Shown piece after piece: positions 36,096-48,672 of a stretch of DNA of 64,000 bases. The notes beneath the pieces are model-generated. The model was given only the letters and a program-made list of their open reading frames with translations. It ran no database searches and was not told the DNA's origin. The position numbers were made by a program, and so were the translations under genes. Numbering within the stretch: the first letter of the stretch is position 1; every line of letters begins with the position of its first letter. The DNA comes from Cinnamomum chago (Eukaryota; Streptophyta; Magnoliopsida; Laurales; Lauraceae), in the NCBI GenBank assembly GCA_038049695.1, contig CP142451.1, positions 7,810,001 through 7,874,000 on the forward strand. Direction: 5' to 3'.

Positions 36096-39000
36096 ATGGC
36101 TTCAGAAATGGAAGGACAAACCACATCCCATCCAGTTGCAAACAGGTAATTGTTCTGTCTGCTATGTAAAAATCATTCGTGTCAAACCCATGAATCAAGC
36201 CCTTTGGATTTTGTTCTAATGATTCCCTGCCAGTTTCTTTTCAGGTGTGCAGTTGTTACTGGGGCTAATAAGGGTATTGGACTTGGGATCTGTAGACAAC
36301 TGGCTTCCAGTGGCATCATGGTCATACTAACAGCTAGGGATGAGAAGAGGGGTCTTGAAGCTGTTAGACAGCTCAAAGAATCTGGTCTCTCTAATGTGGT
36401 CTTTCATCAGCTGGATGTGAAGGACTCTGTTAGCATTGCTTCTATGGCAGATTTCATCAAAACTCAATTTGGGAAGCTTGATATCTTGGTGTGAACAATT
36501 TATTTAGTTATTTATAATTTTATAGAGATCCCCACTTCTTTTGAGCTCATTTTCATTTCTAAGAAAGGAATGGGTGGCTAATTTAGAAGTCTGTAGGACT
36601 AGCTGAAATTGCTATTTCATCACTCTCAAACAGTCTATAAACTGATGGTGGGGCTGACCTTGAGTGGACCCCACCTGTTGAATCGTTCAGATTACAGGGG
36701 TACAGGGAAATGGGGTTGTACTGTGAAGAACTGAGTCAAATATCTGTTTAAAAGCTGAAAGAACATCAACTTGCTGATGTTGGTATCACTGGATGGAAAT
36801 TAACTCTGCTAGCACTTCATTTCTCAAGGGAGAAAACCCATTTTGGGAGCTTCATTTTCAAGATTGGAAGCTTGAAACTCAGATATGGGCACTGGCACAT
36901 ATTCAATATTTTGTACTCTATTGACCCCCCCCAAATCTTACGATCCAAGGAGATGATACAACTGATATTAATGTTTCAACACTTATATTAGCAATATTGC
37001 TATATATTTTGTTAATTTTAAGAGAAATAATTAGTTGTCCCCAAGATAGTCAGGACAAGACTTTGATGATGATCATTTGTATTGTCAATACTACCTAACG
37101 TGTGCAATTTTCACATTATATTGCAGATTTCTTACATCTTAATCTTTGTTTTAGTAAATTTAAATCAATTTTCTTAATATAAATGTTCAGCTACTGCTGA
37201 GCAAAAATGGGTGCTGTAAAGAAGTTAAAATAAAATTCTTTGCAGGTAAATAATGCAGGAGTTGGTGGATTCATTGCAGACGGCGACGCTTTAAGGGCCT
37301 TGAATCTTGGGGCTGATGCAGTAAGTCACTAGTCTGTACTTAAACTGCTTTAATGGAAGCTTACATGTAGGGAACATTACCATTATTTTGATGATATTCC
37401 CTTCTTTTATCCTTGCAAAGTATGCTTATTTAAGCTATTTTATTAAAACACTTGACTAGTACACTCTATTTACTGTGTTACTCTGTTAAACATTTAGAAG
37501 AAAAAAAGACATTTGTAAGTAGAATTTTACTTAAACTTCATGTGAAGATTCAGTTTAAAGAGGAAATGAGCAAATTTTAGTGACATTCTTTCCTCGATAT
37601 AAGTACCAAACTAGGCCAAGACTCAAATTACACTTCTTTCCCAACTTGAACTAAGTATTATTACACTTCTTTCCCAATTGGATATGAATGCTAAGGCAAT
37701 TACAATTCTGTCAATTCAATTTTTCGTTTTTGTTTTCTTTTACAGTTGGCAACAGCGTTCTGTCACTTATTTTTTTTTTTTTCCAACTAACCAATCCAAT
37801 TTAATTTGAGAGTGATTAACAAGCCAAATTTATGGCCTGTTTGGCTCTTGGATTAAGTCTCAGTGAAGTCAATTAATTCTCAATGGTTGGATCGTCTGTT
37901 GTGTATAAGGTTGCAGCTAGGATGTATATAAGTTGGTTGTTACTTGATAGTACATTTGGAGATAAGGCCTAGTTTGGATGCATGGACTCCTACCTTGGAT
38001 ACCATAAAAGTGCTATTAAATTCCAAGGTATTTTTACGTTTGGTTCCACAGAATTCTGATATCCCATTAAATGGAATACTGATGTCCATAGTTTTTGAGG
38101 AATCCTCTCATAAAGGGCATGCATGTTCATGGACACTAGAAATCCATGCATCCAAATGAGAAACTTCAGTGCAAAGAGTCTAGTGAAAAATCTGCCTTCA
38201 ATGGCTGGCAGAGGGAATGAAATTCTTCTCATTCATGCAGGTACAAGAAGAGAAAGTTGGCTTACTGAAGGGAGTAATGCGGCAAACTTACGAAAAGGCA
38301 GAAGAATGTATGGCTATAAACTATTATGGATGCAAAGAAGTAACTGAAGCACTTATCCCACTTCTTCTATTGTCCAATTCAGCAAGGATAGTGAATGTTT
38401 CCTCTGAAATGGGGCGGCTAAAGGTAACAAAATCACCATTTATTTATTTTTATGCAGAAATATAGATAGTCATTACCAGAAGCATGCTTGGATGTATAAC
38501 CGAATTGAGTTGTAAAAAAATATGTTCTATAAATTTACTACGATTGTAATGCTGCCCTTAAATTGTAGTTTTTCTTTATCTGATACCATGATACCTAAAT
38601 ACGGAGACAGAGACAAGTTCCTAAAAAGAGAATGCTAGTCATACTCAAATCTGTAGACATTTGTTAGAAATCTACTTGGACAGTTTTTTTTATTTTTGGG
38701 TGTGGGGGTTTGTTTGGGATCCAACTAAGATTTCCCTTTAGGGATCTGCAATGAGAGAGGGGAGGGACAATCGAGCAGCTTGGCGCCCACACCATCCCTC
38801 TGAAGTTCTCCTTTTCTCTATCTCAATGCTCTGTAGTTCCTGAAGGGTAGTTATGTGCAGTGGTATGAGCCTGTGTATCAAGAGGGGTGCATTCATAGGA
38901 TAAGTTATGGTCTCTTGGATCTCCTTGTCAGCATTTTTTTATCAAGCATTCAAGGTTTAGCGATACAGTGGAGCAACAGTCTGATTCACTTTCTTTTGCA

Positions 39001-39813
39001 GTGTTGGCATAATCTTAACCAGCATCTATGATTTTTGCTATTTTGAATTTCCTAAGATATCCACATTAGAAAGAAAATGTACATTAGAATGTTGGATATT
39101 ATATGGTTCCGACATATGCCATCTATTTTATAATGTCTGGGTATCATGGCCTCGTAGCACAAAGGACACATGCACATTTTTTTTTTTTTTTTTGACTCCA
39201 TTCATTTGTCAGATCTATGTAACACCTTCTTTTACATTAACAGAGTTTTTTTTCTCTCAAGGCTCCTACAAGTATCTTCCACCATGCCATGGGCTCGTGT
39301 AGAAGATTTTTTTTTTTTTCAATAGATAAGGAAATAAACTACATACTGGTCTTAATTACTCATACATAGTTTGTCATTCTTAGCAAGTTCATTGTCAATT
39401 CTTTTTATCTAGATTTCATCATTGTGTTATTTCAGTTTCTCTCCAATGAAACGGCTAAAGAAGTGCTTGGTGCCGCCGATGGCCTCACAGAAGAGAAAGT
39501 TGATGAGGTTTTGCAAGGGTTCCTAAAGGACTTCAAGGAGGATTTGTTGGAACCCAAAGGGTGGCCTACTTTTTTATCTGCATATATTGTCTCCAAAGCA
39601 GCTCTTAATGCCTATACAAGGATTCTAGCCAAGAAATTTCCTACCTTCCGCATTAACTGTATCAGTCCTGGCTTTGTGAAAACCGACATCAACTTCAATA
39701 CTGGGATATTGACTGTTGAAGAAGGCGCTAAAGGTCCTGTGATGCTGGCATTGACTCCTGATGATGGCCCAACTGGCCTCTTCTTCAATCAGATGGAAGT
39801 TTCAACCTATTGA
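36096..39813 (+). CDS. SDR gene C: neomenthol dehydrogenase-like reductase
   Basis: Exons 36096-36145, 36245-36488, 37246-37320, 38241-38423, 39436-39813. From the first ATG the product is 309 residues (start MASEMEGQ); the second, in-frame ATG at 36108 is the one conserved in A and B and has the better context (G at -3), giving 305 residues. Counting from that [11 protein letters not shown] 18-25, Arg44, NNAG 96-99, Asn146, Ser173-174, Tyr230-I-V-S-Lys234; every catalytic residue is present. The donor of exon 2 is GTGTGA, weaker than GTAACA/GTAAGA in A and B. The TATAAG of gene A is AATGAG here, with AATATAC a few bases on as a possible substitute. C is the intact partner of the altered copy D. 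Cytosolic NADPH-dependent reductase or dehydrogenase by family; substrate unknown. Confidence 0.9.
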
Positions 39814-40285
39814 TTGAAGTAGACTCGATGATGACAAGAGAATAAAAAGGCTGAAACATTTCAGTCGTGGTTGCTCTACACTGTTCATTTTCTGTAAGGT
39901 TTTTATTTCTTTTTAACTAGTCGGGCTCCTAGTCTAGAAGTGGTACTTTAACTTGAGTAACTAGTGATCCTTCCCTGAGCATATATGTGGAACTAAGATG
40001 CCAACACCACTCAATCATGAGTGTGTTGGCTGCTGTAAGTTTAGTCGAATTATGTGCATGGGTGCTTTTTCCCTCATCGTGTAAATGAACTTTTGGGGGT
40101 AAATTATTGTTTAGAACATGGTATTGGTGATATAATTTGAAGCAGGAAATGATACACTTGCAGATGATAAACCCTGATTCACAGAGTGAGTTTGTGAAAA
40201 TAAAATACACAACAGAGAAACACATGAGAAATAGGGAAGATCCATGATATATATAAAATGCTATGCACACCTCGTGCATGGTGTT

Positions 40286-42133
40286 TCTTTACCAAACCGG
40301 CATATCACCTATCCCTGAAAACTTAATTCTAGCATGAATTCCTCAACTAAATACATTTTTACTCAAGCTTGCTAAGGAAGTTATCTTCTAATTCAACTCG
40401 TTATCTCACTTTCCATATGGCGTGCATTTAAGGTGCTACTACATCCTAAGGTCAAAATAATTTGTTTTCCAAACTTCAAATTAAAGCCACTATAACAACT
40501 CTAATTGGCATGTTGGACTAATCCTCATGATTCTTCAACTATATGGATCGGGACCTATAGGTTATTAACTTTTGGTTACATCAATCACAACCTAATCCGA
40601 TCTCGTAGGCATCAACTATTCCTAACCGAAGTCATAACCTTAGTATAGATCAAAGTCTCTTACTTTTAGCCTATAAGTCAATCACTAGAGCCATTTCTGA
40701 CATTACTTCTATGGTACAGTCTATATGTCAAGTAGGTGGCATTTTAAATACTCCTACAGAATAACTTCTGGTAAATCTAACAAGCTACTAATAGATTCCT
40801 AGCTACCCAAGCGGTTTATCTCCTAGAATACACTATGAAATTCTCACAGCCACTACAGCCTAATACCCATGCTTAAGAATCAAAGCTACTCAGTGTGCAA
40901 ACTATTCTATTCTAAGTCTTAACTTGTCTATAGTACTGTCGCCGTTCTAAGTAACTAACGTTTTGAACTAACTGTCTTGGTTTACTAAGTCCATATCAGT
41001 TCAACTACTAATATACAAACATCACTACCTACACTAATCTCATCTATCTGAAAATCACTATTTCTCATATGGGGTAAGTGTGTCCTAATTCAATTCTCTT
41101 AGGGCTAACTATAATCAAGTCCTCTATCATCCATCGGGGTCAATACTAGAGTTATCTCTAAAATTAACTAAGGTGGAGTCTACCTTCATTAATGGACAGT
41201 TCTAGCTCTAACTAGAGGAAGAGGTTCACCAAGTCTCACAGGTTACTAAAATACCTCCTAACCATTTAGGTCGCTTAACTTTCAGGATAATCTATGGAAT
41301 TTTAGGAATTGCTACAACTAGTTCCTCTGCCTCAAGGCTACACTAATTGGATATTCAAACTATTTCTAGGATCCTCAATTCTACAATTGTACTAAATTCA
41401 CATATCTATTGGCCACTATCTTATGAAGTAATCTATATTTGCCTCATAGTTTGCTAGCTAATCATGTATTCGAGCTCTTCCTAGGGAATGCCTTATCAAC
41501 TCACCACTACTAAGATCTTTTCTAGCTTCCTAGGGTGCTTAACTTTCCAAATTAAAACTATGAATTTCCTAATCTAAATCTCATCTTAGAAAATGTGATT
41601 CACATTAACTTACCAAAGAAGTCATCGAAAGGACAACTTGCGGTTGCACGGTCTAATTTGGAAATAACAACAGAGTGGGATGTAAAAATAGAGTGTGTGA
41701 AATCAAGAAACAACAAAATATTAGACTTATAATTCATAATTATCGTCTTACCTTCTTCCTCCACGTTTGTCGCTTCAGCCTCATCCCAAGCCATAGCGTA
41801 TGCGCGTCTTGTCATCTACTGAACCGGTCTTTGTTGTGTTGGCATTTGCTGGCCTTGAGTTGTAATTTGGGGTTCTTGCACACCAGGCATTGGCCTTCTG
41901 ATCGGCGGAGGTTGGAATCAAACTAACTCTGGCGGTCATACGCTCATTCGTGCGGTTTGTAGAGGCGGCATCTTCTATAATCCAGTTGTTACTCAATACA
42001 CAATACAATAAACAAGCCTAAACAAACCTTAGAATTAAAATCTCCAATATCCTATCGTGTCCTCACCACGTTTCCTAGGTTGTCTAAGTCTTTTAGAAAA
42101 GGCTTCTTATGGCTCTGATACTATACTTACGTA
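40286..42133 (-). mobile_element. Truncated gypsy internal region, minus orientation
   Basis: On the minus strand, after the LTR at 42134 and a 10-base gap, GGCTCTGATACTA (42111-42123, plus-strand reading) is a Met-tRNA-type primer site. Beyond it a gag-like start reads MPPLQTARMSV and then stops; fragments such as MAWDEAEATNVEEEG follow. 40290-41600 holds no gene I recognise. The fragment ends at about 40286, exactly where C and D downstream sequences part. No pol is left. Confidence 0.6.
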
Positions 42134-43326
42134 TGTCACATCCCGGTCCCGAATCACCCTGGTCTAGGGTAATCCCCGAGATGTGACACGCGTACTCCCG
42201 TGAACTCGCACCTGTTCTAAACCAAGTCCGAATTCACGAAGGAGAAAATTCCACATTTCACATGTGAGGATTACTCACTGACACCTGTCAATGAACATTT
42301 ATCTGCGGAAGCATGTATAATAACCATAATAACAAAGCCATGAGTAGTCCATTAACCAAACTATTATAAAAACAATTAGTCTTAACAAAGCTAATTATTT
42401 AAACCTTCAATGCATACTTAAACTAAGTGTAAGATTAACTATCTAATCTCCAGTCATAAATTACCACACTTGTACGTACTCCGGCGGTCAAAGTTATCCA
42501 TAAACCTTACTGATCAAATCTCTAGTCTGAAGGGTTATTAGATATTATCTTCGGTATCCTAGATCCCTGTGACACAGCACCATGAATACAACGATTCAAC
42601 AATATATATGAGCAATTAAGATTCAACACATATTATTCAAATTTCGAATTTAAAAACGAATAGATTAAAGAGATCAAATAAATGTCAACTAGACACATCG
42701 TGCATTATGAATAAATCATGCTTTATCGAATCAATAATCAAATACTCACTTTCTAGTTGGCTACTACATTTGTTCATCCTCTTCGATAGAGAGCGAACCT
42801 AGTTAGGATATCACCAGCGTCCCGGCCAAAGGCTGACTAGCTACCCGGTTCTGGAGTTCCGGTACTCCAGATGACATACTGCAGTAGTCTCAACTAACTG
42901 AACCCAGTTGTAACCCCGTCGAGTATCACAAGGTCGAAGCTAAGTAGTGCCAAACCATTCGAATCAAATAATAATTAGACTGGAGTAAGACTTTTTTAAC
43001 TGAATCATTTCTCATCAAATCCATTTATTTCCAAACCATAATTTCGAATCATATGCTTACCCTGTTCTAATATCACATCAAAGTACGATAACATCTATAA
43101 GGCAATTGTAGTACAATTTGTGGAATAATACGAATAATGCATATAACAAGTAACCGAATATTTGAGGGCAATAAATAAATCAATCTCAATATGCAAATGC
43201 AAATAGATGAATAGAATCAAGGATATTTACTAGCCAAACCTAATCTAATTACCCGCCATCTCTAACCATCCATTTCGGTGTAGTTTTAGGTAATTCGATG
43301 CACGAGCTACATTTTATTAGTGTCAC

Positions 43327-43363
<37 letters not shown>

Positions 43364-45623
43364 TGCACCAAAATCCCTAAACTAGCACCCATGGGAAGGT
43401 GCTAGACAACGGATAGGCACATAAGATAATCTCGGCCCAAGATTTCACATGTGTTACAATTTCCATTGGACATAGTAATTTGGTTAAGGGTTCCATGACT
43501 AGGGACCTACAAGGTCACTCCTTTCTCAACCTAAGACCTTATTGGTTTAGTGTTTGTGTCACAATCATCCTCAGGGATTGATTATTAAGGTTTTAGTCCA
43601 TGGGTTCCAAATCTAGGGTCCAAACTAGGATTAAAGTCTCTTTTTCCCAAAGAGATAGGGCCCGGTTTAATTGTCTGCATATCAACTTTATCTCCCAATC
43701 TCTAATCACTAGGGTGTGTACTTTTGGTTTCTACGTTCCAAGAGCTTTTCAACGATATATGGAACTAAAAAATCGGACGTATGGGTCAAAAGTTATGACC
43801 ATTCAAAGTTGGCATTGTTAGGCCCAATGGGCCGACCCATTCGAGCGGGCCCAATCAGGCTGGCCCAATTCTGGGCAAAATTCCTCGGAACAGAACCTAT
43901 TTCTGCACTGTTTTTCCACCCCCTTCTTTCCAATCCTTCTTACTCCATCCCAGATCATTCCATAGACCATTTAAATAGGGTCTGAGCCTTCTCCCATTTA
44001 TACACATACATGCAAATCCAGCCATTCACATCTCAAAAGAATAAAAATAAGAATAAGAAGCACCCATTTCAATATCAATATCAATCTTATTAACATTAGG
44101 TTGACATTAACATGCAAGGGATTATAACTTTCAATCAATGAATCATTAGTATGCATATATCTCAAATTGCTCATTTACTTGCCTCTTTTGGTGCTTTCCA
44201 CTCTAATTCTCTTCTTAGACTCAAATCAAGTAAAACCCCCAAAATTGGCTAGCTCCTACAATGGTGATATGCAAAAGATGAATTAAATGAACATCCGTGT
44301 AATGAAATTGGGTTCCTACAGTCATGTATAAGTAGAAAGAAGCATTTGTTTGAGGTTTTCTTACCAATGAAGAAGATGAAGTGATGAAGAGGGTGAAGGT
44401 GGTGGTGTTGCAATGGAAGAAGAAGGTACAATTCTACAATGGTAAATATCATCAACGGACTATCATTCACATGCAAGCTCAAATACTATCTTCAAATCAC
44501 AAATCAAAACAAGGTGGATATGTAGAGAGATATAACTAACCCAATAGAGAGGTTGAACATGAGATGGAATGAGAGGAAGCTTGAAGGAGTGAATATGGGA
44601 GGTGATGACTTTAACTTCCCAAAAGTCTAGCAGGCACAGCCTTAGGTCTTGTTGTAGAGAAGGATTGGAAGGAAAACATGGAGATAGAGAGGGAGCAGGG
44701 AGGTTCTAGCTGAGAAGGAAAGTGGGGTTCGCTTGAGTGGAATGTGTGGGTTTTAAAGTGGGCATTTGATTGGACTTTGCATGTAAGACTATTTTCTTGA
44801 ATGAAATTTGGGCAAAAGGTTTTGTAATTGTTTTGGGCTTGGAAATGAAGGAGATGGTGCACTTGGAAGTGGGTAATGTTTCCTTTCTTCTCCAATCCAA
44901 CAAATACAGTCCTCTATGGCTTCTAAGCAGTCATCCATGACAATAGAAAGATGTACAGGAACATGAATCCATCTAAGAATTGTGTGGAGAGAAGAAAAGA
45001 TGAAGAAAAACCGGTAGAGATGGTGAAAGATGGGGAAGGAGATGAAGTGGGCTGGGATTCCTCACATGCAATCACTCTCTGAATTTGGACAAGAGATCTA
45101 TAGAGAAGGAATGATGGAAAAGGATGAAGAAATTCTAATTGAGAAGAGATGATTTGGGGAAGATGATGAAGATGAAGGCAGCTCTCAAATCCAACTGCAC
45201 AGCTCCGGTTGCAGTCTTTTGAAGAATTGAAAGGAAAAAGAAGAGAAGTATCGGTTGGCTAGGTTTTAGGTATTTTGTTTTGGTTTGCATGCAAGTCCAC
45301 CCATTTGGACATAATTTGGGTAAAGGGCTTCTTTGATGGAAATGGGCTTGGGTTTCTTTTGGTTTGTAGATGGGCTGAGTTGGGTCTAATGAGTTGGGTC
45401 TCATTGAGGAAATGATGTAGGAAAGATGTTTGATGAAATGCACATGAAAGCCCACCAAATTTTAGACACACATTTACTACTCAAAATTAATTAAAAGGTC
45501 ATAATTTTACTTAACTTTGTCAAAACCATACAAATCTACTTAGATCCATCACAAAACCATCCAAAACAATCATTAGGCACATAATCAAGATTAATCACCT
45601 TTTAGCGGGTTCGGGGTCTTACA
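42134..45623 (-). mobile_element. Ty3/gypsy LTR, 3.5 kb, minus orientation
   Basis: The LTR runs from TGTCACATCCCGG to GGGGTCTTACA. Its middle (43680-44080) is closely similar to the solo LTR at 8460-11259 (GGGTCAAAAGTTATG and CCACCCCCTTCTTTCCAATC in both). A (TG)17 run sits at 43329-43362. Its right end touches the first base of the D duplication block at 45624, and no target duplication is visible on that side. Confidence 0.75.
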
Positions 45624-46238
45624 TGTCGGAAAACACAGGGGTGCACATGTAAAAAAAGACAGTTGAAAAACAATGTAAAATAAGTGAGCCATACACACGT
45701 AGACATGCACTGCCAAAATTTTAGGCAGGTGGGAGAGTGGTGGATGCTTAGGCGATTTCATTTCATAGGAGGTTCTATAAGTAGTTGTAATGTAATCTTA
45801 AGAAATTAGTAGTGTGTATTTGTAAATTTCTCAATGAGTGTTTCTGTCGTTCTTGAAAATGTATGTCTATCCCAGCAAAAAGAATTTATTGTAGTTAGAG
45901 AGAAATAGAAGTGTGTCTTTGTAAATTATTCAATGAAGTTTTTTTTGTAATTGCAGAAAAGGAGGTGTGTATCTGTAAATTGGTCATATAAAGGAGTTTT
46001 CTTCTATGATTATTGTAAAAAAGAGGGCTGGTCTTGTAAATCAGATTAACCTGCGACCGGTCGTTACAATTCTGGGCGCAGATTAATTCACTCATGGTGT
46101 TGAAGAACCTAGATGGATTTGAGTTGATCAAGGGGAAGACTAGAAATTTATGTAACACTTTGACAATGATGATGATACCTTCAATTGAAGGGTTAAAAGA
46201 TGTTACATTCAAATGATTAAGGTGATATGTGAGGTTGT

Positions 46239-46393
46239 AAAATCCTATGCCGCTCATTTGGCTTAAGATCACGGTTTGCTCCCGAAGGTTGATGGTTCGA
46301 AACTAAACAACTACACTGGATCCATAAGGGATTTACCCGGCTCCTCCTAGGCCCGTGGGAATTAGTTCAATCCAAAGGTCTGGAACACCCTCC

Positions 46394-46428
<35 letters not shown>

Positions 46429-46440
46429 GGTTGCGAACCA
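46239..46440 (+). mobile_element. SINE-like element upstream of gene D
   Basis: Copy of the element at 33943-34110, here with a cleaner B box (GGTTGATGGTTCGAAACT) and a (TA) tail of about 30 bases at 46397-46426. Confidence 0.42.
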
Positions 46441-48101
46441 ACTAACAGTCCCATGTTGTCAACTTTTTTAACCCGCCCGTCCTTCATGACAGGGAGAAAT
46501 GACAAAACTACCCATATTGATGCAAATTCGCAATGTATGCCATATCACAGAAATGTTCCCCTCTTGTCTGATTAATAAAAGAATATATCTATGCCATATT
46601 GCACCATCTATAATTTTATTCAATATCGCACATTCAAGGGCATTTTAGTCCATAAAAGACTACACTAATATGTATGAGGGAATATCTCAACTTTCATCAC
46701 CAGAGGTGGTTATCCATGTCTAATTGTTATCACACGGCAAAAACACGTATTAAAAGGGGGTCCATGTAATATTGTAAAATGTTCCAAAATAAATATATAA
46801 TATTGCTAGATTTTGGAGGATTATAAAAGAAAATTGGTCATTTTAATTTTTCACATGGTATACTGGATGTAAGAAATAGAGCTGAGGAAATTTTTTATTT
46901 TTAAACAAGCAAAAAGAATTATAGGTCAAAATCTCAAATTTTTTTAAGCAGTTCAAATATATAATAAGTAAGCTCTTTTGGATATGTCGTCACTAATCTC
47001 TCATCAATTAAGACTAAGAGGATTCCAGTCTAGAATCTGATTTGGACAGTCTATTCAACAAAAATTCTCTCTTCCAGGATATCCCCATCTGAACATCCTA
47101 GGGGGAGCCTTCAATTAAGGGGTCCTGATTAATTGACTGGATCCCTCGCCTCTTGAATGGTTGGATAAAAAAAAATCACCTGGAAGGTCATGATGGTCCA
47201 AACAGGAACAAATTTCAAGATGCCCTGCATCCACTATGAGAAGGGAAAATATGGAAGATTATTATCACCCACAAACAGACTGTATAGTCAAGGTCTGTGG
47301 GATGTTTTTCTATCTTTGAGAATAAGATGGGCGGAAAGAGCTGTTTATGAATAGGAGTTGTGCAAAACATCAGCCTTAATAATATCATCCCTAATAATAT
47401 CATTCTAACCCATCTGCAATGCAGCTAGTGGAGCCCATTTAGACGTCTACTTATTAGTGGGGGTGGGGTACACAGAGAGGTCTCTTCTTGAATAACGATC
47501 AACAAAGACAAATCAGCCATGTCAGATCATCCTTGCCTTTGATTTAATAGCCATAATTAGTGGTCTTTTGACCATATATTTTTTTGAGACTCAATCCAAC
47601 AATGGATATGTGTTTAACGAAAGTGAAAATGGGACTGATGCATTGAGAGTGTGAAAGGGACCGTGTTAATAAAAGTGGTTCCAAATTGGCCCTCTAGAGC
47701 TGGACTGCTAGATATACATTGCCTGTAGGATAATATTTCTCTGAATTAAAAGCATTATGACATGTTTGTGTAATGTGATTTTGGCGAATATGGATCTTGC
47801 TCTTTTGAATGTACCGTTTGGCATTTTACTTTTAAAATAAAGTGGAGTGAAGTGAAAAAAAAAGGGAATAAAATATAAGTGGATTATAATGGTATTTTGT
47901 TTTTAGTTGTTTGGGATGAAATAATTTTGACTTTTTCTATGGGGAAATGGAGCTTATTTTTAGTGAATAAAGGTAGTTACTTTTTAAACCTTTTTGAAAT
48001 AGATGAATGAAGTTTTATACTTGACTTGGCTTTACTTTACTTGATAAGTAAAATTAGCAAACGGGCTTAGTAACTTCACACAAACAAGCCCTGAAGTTTA
48101 A

Positions 48102-48416
48102 GGGCATATTTGGATGTATAGTGAATTGAAGTATGGTGAGGTGAAGCATCAAATCAAAAGATAATAAAATATAAGGTGTTATAATGGTGTTTTATTTTTA
48201 GTTGTTTGGTATGGAATCTTTTAGACTTTTTGTATAAAAAAGTTGAGCTTTTTTGTTTTTTAGTAGAGAAAGGCTGTTGCCTTTTTGACTTTTTTAAAAA
48301 AAGATGGAGCGAATTTTAAAAATTGTATACTTTTGATATGACCTATTATCTTTTCTTGCCGGATAATAAAGGCTTTACCTCAACTCACCTCACTTCACTG
48401 CATATCCAAAAATGCG
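48102..48416. mobile_element. Harbinger-type MITE in the gene D promoter region
   Basis: Ends GGGCATATTTGGATGTATAG and, inverted, CGCATTTTTGGATATGCAG, with the 3-bp target duplication TAA (48099-48101 and 48417-48419). The C block reads straight through this point, so the element landed in D only, ending about 260 bases before the start codon. Confidence 0.75.
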
Positions 48417-48672
48417 TAAAGTAGCCGCATTTATCAAAGGTACCCAATCGGCCCATAGAGCTTGAATTCTTGACTGCATGTGCACTACCTGGCACACGAT
48501 CCTATGCCATGTACGCGTAGATTGGGCAACCACGGTATTTTGTGTTCAAGACTGTGTGACATGTGAGCCCAGCTCTTGCAATGAGAATATACCTCTGACC
48601 ATCTCTACCTACGCAGTTCCCATAGAACTGTATCTTTTGTTTCAGCCTCTCCCTACGCAGCTTTTTCTGCAT

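Larger units (their letters stand above)
33297..40285 (+). repeat. Segmental duplication block carrying gene C
   Basis: From CAGAAAACACAGGGGTGCAC to GTGCATGGTGTT this block aligns almost continuously, by eye, with 45625-53454 (gene D): upstream 2.8 kb, all exons and introns, and about 470 bases beyond the stop. Differences are mainly single bases plus a few insertions (an hAT MITE and a second MITE in the D block). Confidence 0.85.

Noticed and set aside
44249-45458. Several minus-strand frames inside the 3.5-kb LTR
   Set aside because: They lie wholly within an LTR whose relatives do not share these frames.
45895-46272. Minus-strand frame of 125 codons, similar to one at 33632-33973
   Set aside because: The similarity comes from the block duplication, not from conserved protein. 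Changes between the copies are not limited to silent sites, and the frame is shifted in length.
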